Below, piece by piece: positions 23,401 to 36,294 of a DNA stretch of 64,000 nucleotides; positions within the stretch are counted from its first letter, which is position 1; each line of letters begins with the position of its first letter. The notes under the pieces were generated by a model, which did no database searches, had not been told where the DNA came from, and was given only the letters and a program-made list of their open reading frames with translations. The position numbers were made by a program, and so were the translations under genes. Origin of the DNA: Flabesymbios commensalis (lineage: Eukaryota > Annelida > Polychaeta > Terebellida > Flabelligeridae); contig OZ024909.1 in assembly GCA_964017125.1 (NCBI GenBank), positions 76,417,331 to 76,481,330 of the forward strand, given 5' to 3'.

Positions 23401-23937
23401 TCCCATGATAATTATGTATAGTATGTGTACTTCGAATACAAAGATTCCCATATTGTTCTGTCCAAACAGTCTTAATTATGGCCTCCAGAACTTCCTCATA
23501 GGGCAGTGGACATAGTCTATTGTTTGCATATTTCTTAACAAAATTCAAAAAGTGGCAACTGTGTAAAAACAAGTATTTTCAGAAGGGGCCACAGCATGCC
23601 TGGTCCACTTACCTCTTCAAGCATTCGTTGCAGCTGTTATGAAATTAAAGGCCAGAGCTGGCTTCATTTTTCGTAATTGAAAGACATCTAATGATGGGAA
23701 CCCCCAGAGAAGGTGATAAAAGTGCAATTTAAAACAATTAACGCTTTTAATTATGCAATGATAGCGCCATTTCTACCAGTAGTCTAATAGTGAGCAAAAA
23801 GAACAGACAAACAAAGAAAAATATGCCTTTTACTGCAGTGAATGATAGAGAGAGTGAATGTCATAGAGAGAGTGAATGTCGTGTGTGAGCTGGGCATCTA
23901 TGGTGCTCTACTGGGGTAAGTGCAGTGACAATAAACC

Positions 23938-24325
23938 TTAAAGCGACTCAATCAGTAGGCCCTAAACATGTCCATAGACTAGAACTGCAATTTTTTTAAA
24001 TATTTTTGTGCTGCTCATTTACCATAGTAGTAATAACTGGCGATGTTCACATACCTAACTGATCCTATTTATACCCTTAATTGGGGGGGGGGGGGTAGAA
24101 ACGCCTAATTTGGTGCCCAGCGTGCATGATAAGGTGCCCCTAATGATAGGTGGCGCCATGCCCCTTCTGAATCCTAGATGAAACACTGACTGATAAATGC
24201 GCAGCACAAAAATTAAAACACTTTTGCTGTTCTAGTCTATGGACATGTTTACATCATATGGTCATATTGAGAGGCAAAAAACCCCGTTTTTTGACGATTT
24301 TAGCCTGATTGAGTCGCTTTAACCC
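23938..24325. mobile_element. Foldback MITE, GACTCAATCA family
   Basis: Left end AAAGCGACTCAATCAGTAGG and right end CCTGATTGAGTCGCTTT are inverted partners. The TGTCCATAGACTAGAACTGC block also recurs inverted. The equivalent in copy 1 (about 18968-19265) is shorter. A (G)n run occurs near 24084. Confidence 0.7.
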
Positions 24326-24809
24326 TTTCACCACTGAAGCCCGTTGTTCTGTGCTGAATGCATAAAAACTTGGGACCTTTACCACAGTTTTCTCTCGTTA
24401 TTCCATCATTGGATTGGATCTGGCTAGAAAATCAGTGAGACTGGATGGTTGATGTATTATTATACATTATTGATCCAGTGTCATAGATGAGGAACAGCTC
24501 TGCTTAACATCTCCTGCTTAAATGTAGAAATATATATCTATGCATATGTATTCCCTATGTGGCCCGGTTACAACAAACATGAATATCTTGTTTTATCTCA
24601 GGTTGTAGTAATTGTTGCTTAAAAGGAAGAGTTATACATCCAATTTGGTGTAATTGTTTAAAAACTTACACTTGTTAATTAATAAATAATATTTGAATGA
24701 CAGCATTTTTATTTCTTTCGAAATTGATGCATCTTAAATCTTGAATTTTTATATTACGCATTTATTATTAACTTTATTCTTAATTATTTACTATGTTATA
24801 TGATTTCAG

Positions 24810-24933
24810 ATCTGCTGAACAGATGTCCATGAATACATGTTTCGGTCATTATGTGAGATGTAAACTTGAAGATGCTGATGAAGGGGGAGTTGAATCTGGC
24901 AATGGTTCTCCCAGTAGCGTGTTACTTATATAG
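24810..24933 (+). pseudogene. GSS: Duplicate GSS terminal exon
   Basis: It is identical over all 124 bases to exon 12 at 20254-20377, with the same TGATTTCAG acceptor and the same TAG stop. It could be spliced as an alternative terminal exon giving the same protein with a different 3' UTR, or it may be an unused duplicate. Only 53 bases of exon 11 precede it in the duplicated block. Confidence 0.85.
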
Positions 24934-26097
24934 TGTAATACACAGCAGGCATAAAGGGGCCTCTACATTAAATTATTTTGCCCTTTGAAAATCGTACTTG
25001 GATTTTTTTCCATCAAGCAGTCCATTTTCCATCTTATAGGTGTTATTATTAGTTGTCAATTATACATGTAGCTTTTGCTAAACGTCGAGTCGACTCAAGG
25101 AATTTTGACAATCAAGAATTTGGCACAGGGGGTTTCCCACTCCCGTGCATTTTTCATAACTTGTAGAATTAAATAAATATTGTACTTTCTAGCTGGACTA
25201 TTGTTATCCACAACATTGTTTCTGAATTATCTGTTTGTAATTGGTCATGATATGCTATTTAATAGCACTTATTTATTGTACTAAGACGTAATAGAACTAT
25301 ATGTTTGGTGTTCAATGGTGGTTTGTGTCTTTTTAAGACTCAAAGAGCAAGATCTTTTAATTTTTATTAATGTTGACAATAAAACATATCTTCATATAAT
25401 ACATTATGCAGGTGGCTTTCCTGACAGTGCTTACATTTGATCTCAGAAGCAGTGTCCAGTCTTTTCTATTTGTAAGCCTCATATAGTCTTTGATTTGCAT
25501 ACATTAATTTATTATTTATGTATGTAAGGTCGACCGTGGCTAATTTTAAGAGGGACATTTTTTTCTCATTTTACGTTCTGGAGCAGACGATAATACAGCC
25601 AGCGATTTAAAATATGTCAATCTAGGTGGCACAAAAAAATAACTCAGAGCTGAGCAGCAGCGTAAAACGTAAGCAGAAGAAAAAGTGTCACAGTTTGTAC
25701 CGAAAAGGGAGCTAATTAGTGTGACAATGTCAGCAGAGTTATGTATAATTGGGACAACCCTACGTTTTTAATATATAAATTCATTGATATTAAACTTACG
25801 GCTCCAAATAGTTTAATACATGGATATAGATAGAGCCCCTCAATTCCTAAAGAACGTCTAACTTCATAATTGTCTGCTCCAAGGCAAAGATATAAATGTC
25901 ACAGTAAACCCCATTCTCCCCTGGACCCAATGTCAGCAATAAAACATCTATTAAAATATATCCATCCCCAATAAATAAATCTATAGTGGCAACCACTTAC
26001 TTTATACATCCTTAGCAAATAATTATTATTTGGGCACATTTAAATGTATTACTGATCACATGTCAGTGCCCATTTGGGCCAATTGGGACACAATGGT

Positions 26098-26345
26098 AAC
26101 AATTCCAAGCCTGAATGTACCATTGTCATCTTTATCCGCTACAAGCCGCGAATTGCTGTCGCAATTCTCGTCTTGTAGTGGATGAAGATGAATTAAAGTG
26201 GGTGAAATTTTTTTAAAAAATTGCCATGTATTGGTAAAAATTTCATGGATATTTCCCTTCTAAAACCCGTTAGTTTTAAAAAAATGAAGTCTGCTTTTGG
26301 ATATGTAAAATGATGCTTTGATGCATCATGTGGCCCGTCCAACTA
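26098..26345 (+). mobile_element. TTAA-type MITE, CTTCATCC hairpin family (in copy 2)
   Basis: The duplicate of the insertion at 21548-21785, with a few extra bases near GATGCTTTGATGCATCATG that copy 1 lacks. Confidence 0.65.
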
Positions 26346-27752
26346 AGAATCTTTAATTAAGATTATCTCAACTGTCTCTTATTTCCATTAGAAAAGTTAG
26401 GAGTTATCTCAAAATCTTAACTTTTCTGATGAAATTAAAAAAAATATATATATATATACGTAGCATGTCATATTTCAAATTTGAATAGTTATTTTATAAA
26501 ATCACATCTAGCTTAAATAGAAGCAAGGATACATTTATTTATTTGTACCATGTGTGTAGCAAAGAAAAGGGACAGAGAAGTCCGCTGTTTTTTTGTGATC
26601 ATGTGGTCAGCTGCTTCACCACAGCCGAGGCATCCACAGAAGTCTATAATAGGAGGAATATTGTACTACTATTGTTTTTGTGCTGTTTCAATTGCTGAAT
26701 AAAAATATGTTTATAGCATGTAAATAAACTGGATAACATTGGGGATTGAATAAATCACTGAACATAAAAAAAATAAAATAATACTTATGTCTGAGTCTTA
26801 AAATTGAAAACTGTTAGTATAATGTAGGCTGTGACTATATTTCCAGAAATATAAATATGTCTCAGGCATGATGGGATATAATGTATATGATGTCGTCTAT
26901 GCATAGTTACATGTATTTTGGATTAAATAAAAGTTTTATCATGTGTAGGACTAGTTTATGGATTGGTCTCATTTTTGTAAGAATAGGATTTCGATTTGTT
27001 AATCAAAGATTTGGAAACATGTTGGAAACCTTTAGTCAATGATGTAACTTTTTTACATGTTTCAATTCGAAAACCACCTAAATAAAGTAAAATTGTACAA
27101 AGCTCATTAAATATTTTAAAATTGCACTCTGTAGCTCTAACTGGGCTTAAATAGGTTCTGTAATCATTTATATGTGTGTGTGTGATAATGATTATAACTT
27201 AAATATTCGGCAACCACAAAGTGACATATCCAGTACGCGCTGCTGAATATGTTAAGTATTCATACTTGACATGAGTCAAGTATGAATACTTGACATGATG
27301 ATACGTGGAGATACATTATTGCAATTTATAGTATATTTTTAGAATATAAGTCAGCTATGCACTTTCATTTTTTAGGGATGATTCTCAAATGACTTCGATC
27401 ATTGTTAACATTTGAGTTCGATGTGTGTAGGATTGACCGAGGTGGGGCGGAACAATTTTCACAAAAACAACTTTCCAATCAGTATATTCCACAATGGCAT
27501 GGATAACTAGCCTGTTATTTGCCACAAATCTTCACACATGTTGCTATGTTGTTGCTATCTCTTTGGAAATATACCACATATGCACATAACATATGCACAT
27601 AGCATATGTACATAACACATAGTATTACAGAAATTTGGGCATAGCCTAGCTCCGATCACTCTTTTTTTTAAGTGTACGAGGAGGTCATGGGAGAAGAAAT
27701 ATCTTTATGGGTTTTAATCATTATGGCTTAAGGAGGAAACTTCCATTTGTAG

Positions 27753-27905
27753 TGGTTAGAGCGCGTGCCTCTGATTCTGTAGTAGGAGGTCGTGAGTTCG
27801 AAACCAGTCACTGCCACTTGACTGGACATATACTGGATCAACTAATACTGGGATCACTAATGCCGCCCTAGATAAAGCCGGGACAGAGCTGAAAATAATG
27901 TGTCC
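27753..27905 (+). mobile_element. tRNA-derived SINE (in copy 2)
   Basis: The duplicate of the SINE at 23250-23400, with box A TGGTTAGAGCG and box B GAGTTCGAAACC. The open frame read on its - strand is not a gene. Confidence 0.8.
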
Positions 27906-28534
27906 CATGATAATTATGTATATTATGTGTGGTTGTTTCTGTATTTCGAATACAAAGATTCCCATATTGTTCTGTCCAAACAGACTTAATTATGGCCTCC
28001 AGAACTTCCTCATAGGGCAGTGGACATAGTCTATTGTTTGCATATTTTTAAACAAAATTCAAAAAATGGCAACTGTGTAAAAACAAGTATTTTCAGAAGG
28101 AGCCACAGCATGCCTGGTCCACTTACCTCTTCAAGCATTCGTTGCAGCTGTTATGAAATTAAATTGAAAGACATCTAATGATGGGAACCCCCAGAGAAGA
28201 TGATAAAAGTGCAATTTAAAACAATTAACGCTTTTAATTATGCAATGATAGCGTCATCTCTACCAATAGTGAGCAAAAAGAACAGACAAAGAAAGAAAAA
28301 TATGCCTTTTAATGCATGTCTCACAAATTCACATAAAACCTGAAAAAAACCCAGAAAAACATCAAAATGACTTTTTGTGATGTAGGCTACCTACTATAAA
28401 CTTGGGTGACTTCGACCCTGTGGGGTGACTTTGTCCAAATTAAAAAAATATATTTTAAAAACGTCATGATATAAATACCTATGATATTTGTACCGGTATT
28501 GCTTTATTGATATTGTGATATCCATGTGTGTGTA

Positions 28535-29009
28535 TGGTGAGATGGGCCTACGTCGGGGGCTCCAGTATGGTGGGATGGGGAGCCCCTCGTGCCGAGAGTA
28601 CCTGTAAGTGACCGTCGGAGCCTCTAGTGTGGGGTCACAATGGCCGACGAGGGAATCTGCCCGATCTCACCATTTAAACTCAAACTTCCTTCCCCGTCGA
28701 GTCGACGGTTCCAAACAAATCATAAAACTCTTTCTCCACTTGTCATGTTTATTCGTTTGACATTTGGCAACAACAAAGCAAAACCTCCGCGCACGGCACG
28801 TCCTATCTGACTTAGCGAGAGCGAACTACGGCACGTCCGTAGTCGCCGAGTGTAACGCCTGAAGTGCGGGAAAAATACCAAAGCCGCACAGTTTGCAATT
28901 GTGTGCACCCGTCACCAAGGTACGGAAACGAGGCGGTCGTCCACAACCTCCCGCGTCCGAGAAGCCGGGGATAACCGCCACCTTAACTGAACGAAGTCAG
29001 GATCCTACA
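28535..29009 (-). repeat. 3' LTR of the young element
   Basis: Read on the - strand it begins TGTAGGATCC and ends near CATCTCACCA. It includes an AATAAA about 250 bases from its start. It nearly matches the LTR at 33057-33531. Confidence 0.85.
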
Positions 29010-32000
29010 TTACCCCCGGGTGAGTGATAACGTAGGACCCAGCTGACGTGTAGGAGACTGCTTCGTGCAAGTAGCGGGGTTTTAAAAATATGTAACCTCT
29101 TATAACTAAGCATAGTTTAAAAAATATAGCGAGTGTGGTTACAGCGTGGGTGGTTGAAATCGCAGCATTATACATGAATTGTCCCATCCTCTTAACACCA
29201 ACTGTCCTTTATGTATGTATTCATTTGCTGCAAGCTGCGATCAACCCATTCATTTATTTACCATAAATTTCTATTCGTATTTTAGCAATGAACTTGCTAA
29301 AAAAAAATGTCTTTACATTTATATATCTGTACACAATGCTGCCAGGCCTGGCATATTCATTTACAATTTAAAAACATAGTTAATATGATGTATGCGGTTG
29401 GGCCCGCCATAGATGTCGTTAGGCGCAACTATGGCGTGAACCATCTGCACTAACCGGGCAGGAGTCTGGATTATTCGTCCGACTAGTTTTTCGCGCTGTT
29501 TGGTCGGTCGAAATTTTTTCGCGATTAGCGATATTCGCATGGTTGCTTTTGGTCGAGTCGATTACGGCGTCAGCAGCACCCGGAGATGTAAAGGTATGCG
29601 GGAATACGTTCTTAAACCACCGCCGTTCCCGTTAGCGCGGCACACGCCGGAGGCTCGCGAATGCGGCGCTACATAAGTATTGTCTCTGTTAGACAAGTTG
29701 ACTTTAACATCTATTTGCTTTGGGACTGTGGCCGATTTTTGACTGCTTCTGACTGCCGTCGACTTTTTCGTTTTAACTCTCGTCCCGTTGGACGTCGGAG
29801 TGTCCGCACTACCAGTTCTAGGTGGACCCGGTGGATCCCTGCTAGATATCCTGGTAGCCGTCGATCTCTGCGGTTTGTTTAGCGTAGTACGCTGTATGTT
29901 CGTACCTGTCTCGGGCACGTGCCCTACCACAGGTTTTAAAATACTTCTGCGATTTGGTCACAAAAAGACATGATACATGTATCGTTCGATGTGCAGTGGA
30001 ACTAGTTGTTCCACGAAATGTCACGTGTGGGACATGACCAGCTAGTTGCCGTCGCACCAAACGCAAAAGTCGCCCTCTTGCGTTGGCAAAACATTGAAAA
30101 CATTAAAGTTAAAAAACGCACATGTCTGCGTCAGATCACCGAACGTGCGGTGAAAGGAAACAGACCTATGCATTATGGTAAAAGTCGGTAGCGATGTATT
30201 TTAAAAATCGGAGGGGATATGAAATACGGAAATATTAAACTGGAATTAAAAAAAAATTCACTATTAATAAAACATTCAATATTGAGTTGAATAATAAGTG
30301 ATCTGAGAAAATATGTTGGTAATTATAATTAAAATGGCTGCTGAAATCGTAGAATGTTCTGAAGTCGATGCTGATAGGTATCTTTGCTGTGCCGTACCAG
30401 TGAATGTACTGCTGATGCTGATTGCCAGCCGTTTCGGCTGAAGCAGACAATCACGTTTATAAAGTCTGTCGGCTGTGCTGTTAAATGCGTGGTGTATAGG
30501 TTTATACGGCATACACTGTGTGCTGTGTTGTAGACATGACCGTAATTGATCAGCGCCGCAGGACGCGTGGACGGCACCTGTGACGGTCACGCTGAAAGGT
30601 CGGCCCACATCACACATGCTGATTCGAGCCACAAAACTGTCAGCATTAATAAATCTGTCAAATCAGGTTACGTTACATAGTTCATATCAAATTGAAATCT
30701 TTTATGTAATAAAGTCATTTAAATAATGAAGCACTCAGTCTGCGACCTATTTGGCTATCTGTGCAGGCCTGAGCGATAATAAAAATGTCATATATGTGAA
30801 CAATGCCAAACTGTAATTGGCCGTCGTTAATATTATGTTCATCACCTTGTTGAAGTGACGTAGGTCTACCTCCACCGTGTCGGTGGCTAGCCTCCATATT
30901 GCTGGCGCACACCCCATGCCTTTGGCCGGGGTATGCGGTCGCCACTCTCCGTGGCCTAAGTCCGTGACGTGCCGTGCGCAGGGTAGTTGCCGTCTAAATC
31001 AGATGAAAAATGTCTGTAATATGCTGAATCTTAGAATTGTAGACTGTAGAAAATGTTCATGCTATGTCGCATGTTGCGAGAAACAGGGGTTGCAGATTAG
31101 TTGAAAATGCGTCGCTGAGGTTGCACCTAAATGCTGTGCACTAATTCACAAAGGTATATATTGATTGAAGTGAAAACTGAAGGTCTATATTTGACATAAA
31201 ACGTTTTCACTTATTCACACACATGCAAAATGGTACAGTGAAAACCGTAGGTCGAAATGGTACATAAAAAAATATTATGCCAGATACAATTATGACATGC
31301 TATGCTAAGCTAGGATAATAGTATTTTGTAAATCGACCTGGGTGAAAAAAAAAAAAAAAAATTCACGCAAGTCGAAAAACACATTCAAATATTTGCAATG
31401 TTTCGCAATAGCGCAACTGTCAAATCGAATATTTCTGTATTTATGAAAAATTTAAACTTCAGAAATAAACTATCGTGAGAAAATTTCGTTCTCAAACTGA
31501 TCGACTAAATGTGACTGCGAAGAAAAACAGTTACATTTATGATTTTAGAATAATATTTAAAACGTGACTGACAGTAGTCTATGCTGATTAATGATATAGT
31601 ATATCATTTCGCTGAAAAATGATGTCTGTGATGAACATTCCACTTTTTTTTTTTTTATAATGGTACGTTCATCACCGAGTCATTCTCATAAACGTCCGAA
31701 TCAATTGCTCGCATCGATTCATTGATTGACGTATAAACCGACTGTCTTCGTAGCGGTTGCGTTTATGTCGTCTGTGGTGGGTGTGTGTATGATGTATTGT
31801 CGGTGCTTCCAACCTGTGCGGCAGGCAGCATGTGGCTTACAGTCTGTGACGGCATGCTTGGAACGGTGTGTACATAGTATATGGTCAGCATCCCCGTCTT
31901 GCCTCACATTAGCATATTCATTACCTACTGCGTTCCCAAATAAGGCGCTAAATAGGCTAGAACGATTACAAACACCGAAGGGCGTTTCAAAGTGAACAAA

Positions 32001-33056
32001 AATCTCACACAATTAGTGGTACAATTTGTTTTCGAAACAACTTATTTATATTTCCTCTCCTTCAATCGTTTTGAAAAAGAAAATTTATAAACAATTTAAA
32101 AAAAAATTATTACAGCCAGTCCGTGTAAAATTTTGAACACGTGAAAAATGATCTCCACCAAATCAAAATGGCGGCCTAATTTATGCTAATGTGATGTGGC
32201 GACACAGGTTCACTGTCCAGATGCATGCCGGTTATGGCGGAACACGTGGGTGCCCACGTCGGGAGATCAGCTAAGTAAGGGACACCAGCGTCCAAAATGG
32301 CGCACACCTACCAAATACATGTACAATATTCAGCATTCTCTGTTATTCTCTGTTCTGTTATTCAGAAATAACATATGATAATAGTACAAAATATTGACCT
32401 ACGGTCCTGGGAATATTTTAAACAGACCAAATAAGACCGTTTATTGACATTCATTTAGGGAAACAATTTATTTTGGCCCTAAACCTATTAAAGGTTACCT
32501 GAGTCGAAGCGATATTTATCATTTCTGTCGATTGTGCTGAAAAAATCGGAAAAATGACGAGACTTCGTCTATGGACTTCAAAATCGAGTCACCCAATTAT
32601 GGTAATCAACGATAAAAATTGAGTTACCGAAAATACCCACTTCCTACTCGCCTACAGTGGCATTAATAGGATGAAGGCATTAAACAAACTCTTACATTTA
32701 ACAAATGATAGACTAAGTCTATGAGAATAATTTTCTGGATTCTTTTAGAGAAACTGACAAGGTCGCCATCTTGAAAAGGCGCCAAACACGTGGGATTTCG
32801 TCCAAAATTTAGAAATTTACGCCGTTTTTGACGTAAAGAAACGTGCTTCTCCTCTGATAACTCTTTCTGGCTAATTTAAACTGGCATATAAATAATGACC
32901 TACAGTTTTCACGTACCTGATGAAAAAAATGCTATTGATTTTTTTCAAAAAATCCCTTAAAATTAATCAAAACTATCCTTGAAAACAGTGGTTTTCAACT
33001 GGCGTCTAGGTGAAAAGACTGTTGCGTAGACGATCAGTCGTCAGGGGTCACCAGTA
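29010..33056 (-). mobile_element. Internal region of the young LTR element
   Basis: About 4 kb with only short open frames. The longest on the - strand is a 122-residue frame at 29562-29930, rich in basic residues and proline, with no domain I recognise. It may be a remnant of the end of a longer protein or of chance origin. Positions 29010 to about 30400 match the old fragment at the left of the window. The rest shows no gene. Confidence 0.55.
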
Positions 33057-33531
33057 TGGTGAGATGGGCCTACGTCGGGGGCTCCAGTATGGTGGGATGG
33101 GGAGCCCCTCGCGCCGAGAGTACCTGTAAGTGACCGTCGGAGCCTCTAGTGTGGGGTCACAATGGCCGACGAGGGAATCTGCCCGATCTCACCATTTAAA
33201 CTCAAACTTCCTTCCCCGTCGAGTCGACGGTTCCAACCAAATCATAAAACTCTTTCTCCACTTGTCATGTTTATTCGTTTGACATTTGGCAACAACAAAG
33301 CACAACCTCCGCGCACGGCACGTCCTATCTGACTTAGCGAGAGCGAACTACGGCACGTCCGTAGTCGCCGAGTGTAACGCCTGAAGTGCGGGAAAAATAC
33401 CAAAGCCGCACAGTTTGCAAATGTGTGCACCCGTCACCAAAGTACGGAAACGAGGCGGTCGTCCACAACCTCCCGCGTCCGAGAAGCCGAGGATAACCGC
33501 CACCTTAACTGAACGAAGTCAGGATCCTACA
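33057..33531 (-). repeat. 5' LTR of the young element
   Basis: Same length as the LTR at 28535-29009 and about 98-99% identical. The sequence on its inner side (below 33057) reads TGGTGACCCC on the - strand, as expected for a primer-binding site next to a 5' LTR. Confidence 0.85.
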
Positions 33532-34244
33532 TGTGCACCATGTCCTTTTCTTTCTGATCAATTGTAGGCCTATTGTACAGAGGTGCAGGTACATCCAAGA
33601 AGGTCACCAAGTTAAAAATAATCATGTCCTGAGCAGTCATGCTCACAATTTGTCTAAATCAACAACAGTAAAGTTTCCGAAAACAAGATTTAAAAAAAAC
33701 TATTTTTATGCGTAGTTTTAGGATGACTTTGACCCAATATTAAAACAAATAAAATTCGATAGCTTTGGTTTTAAATGCTCATTTAAAAAGTACATTTAAA
33801 TTTACTAGGACTTTTTTCAATTTCAAAACTTTTAGGCTACGTCAGATTGTTAAGTTCTTTTACAGAATTATATATCTGTTTAAAATCACCGTTTATTATT
33901 TTGGGTCAAAGTCACCCCAAGTTAATTCCTTTTTGAGAGCCCAATTAGGTCACACCAGCTTGGGATCACAAACTCCCCAGATTTTAAATTTCATCACTTC
34001 AGTTGGTTCCGAACATTTGGGCTCACCTTATTTAAAATTTCAAAACAATTACGTCAGAATGTCAAGTGTTTTTTTAGCATTATATCAATGTGTGAAAAAA
34101 AGTGTGAAAGAATCGTCACCTCAAATAATAATTCATTTTTTATAATTAATGTTTTTTATCCACTATGGCTATGTCTGACATTTACTAGAAATGTAAATTA
34201 ATACAAATATAATTTCTCTAGATTTGAAACAATAAAAAGTAGGC
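33532..34244. other. Gene-free stretch
   Basis: A 126-residue open frame at 33765-34145 is rich in F, K and S with no recognisable domain, and probably arises by chance in AT-rich sequence. Words such as GGGTCAAAGTCACCCC and GATGACTTTGACCC recur here and near 28405-28440, on either side of the LTR element, so the insertion probably split an older repeat. Confidence 0.35.
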
Positions 34245-35035
34245 GAAAAATCACCCCAGTTTAGGTGATAGTTTAAGTCCTCTCCTGTTTTGTTTGTATA
34301 TCGATGATAGGCATAAAAACATTATTTGATGCACCAAGTCATCCATGTTAAATAGGAGATATTAGTATTTCACATTTATTATTTGTGGACGATTGGATTA
34401 TTTATTTTGAAACAAAAACTGGTCTACAATATAGTATATCAGTGAGATTCATAATGTAAAAAAATGGAAACTGAAGATTAATAAAAAAAACTAAGTATAA
34501 AAATACTGGTATTTACTAAATGTAGAAAATTACAGGATTATAAATTCATGATTGGTCATTATATGAATTAGAAGGTGTCAGGTCATATAAGTATCTGGGA
34601 GTGACAATTTCATGGAATGGCTCCTTCATTAGTCTAGCTAGGCCTACCGTAGTGGAATATGTGAGCTTGCTCCAAAAGGATGGAAAGCTTGGTTTAATTG
34701 CAATGCGTATGTAATATTCAAATTGATATGGTGAATATGGCATAGTCTCAAAATCTACTTGAAATTGTTTGATACTATGATCAAACCTATTTTAGCATAT
34801 ATATATCAGAGGTTTGGGCTCAACAGTTTTATAAAAAATTATGAAAATAATGATTGGACTAGGTGTGATTCTCTAAATTTTGAAAAATTATATATAACCA
34901 AGTTTGTAGACAAATATTGGACTTGGAACAAAGAGTAGGCCTACTAATTTGGCAGTGGGAGCTGAAGTGGAACGTGTAGGCTATACCGCTCTCATTGTGT
35001 TTTTGAAGCTACCTACGGTACTCTAAATTACTGGG
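34245..35035 (+). mobile_element. Decayed LINE, reverse-transcriptase fragment
   Basis: Conceptual translation in shifting frames shows LSPLLFCLYIDD, then HLLFVDDWIIYFETKTGLQ (altered catalytic box), ELEGVRSYKYLGVTISWNG and, near the end, LGLGTKSRPTNLAVGAEV. These are the order and motifs of a non-LTR retrotransposon RT and its thumb/C-terminal part. Several stops and frameshifts break it. The clade is not certain. Confidence 0.7.
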
Positions 35036-36290
35036 GTGAAATTTAACTGGTAAAAAAGGGTGGGTCTTTTTCACGAAACCGAGCGATACTGGCCGAAACC
35101 GTCCGAAACCGGCCCTAAAAACGCTAAAAAAGGCTCAATTAACTATATAATACTATTGTATAAGTAAACATAGTCAATTGATATCGTTAATAAAAAAAGA
35201 ACACATTCAGAAATGACACATTTATTTCAAATGTGTATTATATATTTACATTAAATATACAACAGTAAAGTATAATAAAACAATTGTAAATATACATGCA
35301 TGTACATTATATTATAATTATGATAAACATTTAGTATTATGGCGTTTTTACACCTAATTTTAATAAATCGCTCAGCCTCTTGAGTGTCACTTTAATCGCC
35401 ACCTCTCCTCCCCGACTTGTAAGCACCAAGACTTATAACACCTTAGGTAGACGGGCGTCACTCCATTGAAGCGGCGTGACGCATGTAAATCTTCCCGCGA
35501 AGTAATTATAGAGTTATTTTCCAATCCTTCTTTTCAACCAAAATACTAAACAACTTTTAAACGTGTAAAATGTGGTGATGGCACCGTTGTGATTGCTTGA
35601 TTTCATTTGCAATATTTCTTTCTCACCATTTTATTGTAAATGCGGGACCCGATTACCTGATAACAATCATCTCTTGTGGATTTAATAAGTGATAATTGTG
35701 CTCGATACGATAACAGTTAGCTTAACACATAAACACCCACGAGCAAAGAGCATAGTGGTGAGATATCAAATGAGATTTATACAAATTATTTTAATTATAT
35801 CAAGGATTTTTTTTTTAATTTAATTATATTTATGAATAGCTGCTGCACCACCTTGCGAACACATGTACGAATTGAGATCCATTTGGTGTGAGGCATTCTT
35901 GTGGCGAAACTTTTTCGGACGCAATGAGCCACAGTGATGACGAGTAGAACGTTAGATGAAGCCCAGATGATGCATGGCCTAATTATATGAAACAATGATT
36001 TGTCATAAACAAACTTTGTAAATAAAAAATATTCATAGATAAAAATGTAGTTATCTCCACAAATATTAGAATGAATTGTTTGCAAATCACCGGTAGAAGA
36101 ATTTGACAGATTCAAGTTTAGTGAAATAATTGTCGAGTTGAAAAACATCCCTCAGGTCATTCACCCTGAAGATCAGTTCAAGTGCGTCAGGCTCTAGTTA
36201 TAATGATTATAAGCCAACATGGGCCACTAACTTATATATACGAAAAAATATTATCTTGTGATCACAGGACTATCCTATGCCAGCAAACAC
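35036..36290. other. Gene-free stretch
   Basis: AT-rich sequence. A short piece at 35075-35115 (GCCGAAACCGTCCGAAACC) resembles, inverted, part of the LTR at 37167-37590. The 117-residue - strand frame at 35795-36148 has no recognisable domain, so I do not call it a gene. Confidence 0.35.
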
Positions 36291-36294
36291 ATAG

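Larger units (their letters stand above)
18895..23832 (+). repeat. Tandem segmental duplication, copy 1
   Basis: It runs from inside GSS exon 11 through the terminal exon 12 and about 3.4 kb of 3' flank. Copy 2 (23862-28311) is highly similar throughout by eye, with small indels. Copy 1 has an extra block of several hundred bases near 19330-19790, which includes a partial GACGTC-family MITE. Confidence 0.9.
23862..28311 (+). repeat. Tandem segmental duplication, copy 2
   Basis: It starts with the last 53 bases of exon 11 and its donor (exon remnant ends 23915), then intron, exon 12 and 3' flank as in copy 1. At the junction the 18-base word ATAGAGAGAGTGAATGTC occurs twice (about 23844 and 23863). 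It could be a true tandem duplication or an assembly join of two haplotypes. Confidence 0.9.
28535..33531 (-). mobile_element. Young LTR retroelement, non-autonomous in appearance
   Basis: Two direct LTRs of about 475 bases bound about 4.05 kb of internal sequence, all read on the - strand. The LTRs differ by only about 1-2%, so insertion was recent. Next to the 5' LTR a primer-site-like TGGTGACCCCTGACG is seen, and a G-run (CCCGGGGGTAA) precedes the 3' LTR. TGTG next to both ends may be a 4-base target duplication. I recognise no gag or pol domain, which suggests a non-autonomous element of the LARD kind, probably mobilised by a Gypsy-like relative. The internal 3' part is shared with the old fragment at 1000-2331. 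Confidence 0.75.

Noticed and set aside
29562-29930. 122-residue basic/proline-rich frame as a host gene
   Set aside because: It lies inside the internal region of an LTR element and has no recognisable domain or independent promoter.
33765-34145. 126-residue frame as a gene
   Set aside because: Low-complexity composition in AT-rich DNA, no domain, and no codon pattern distinct from the surroundings.
35040-35130. Inverted LTR fragment related to 37167-37590
   Set aside because: Only about 50 GC-rich bases match loosely; too short to call.
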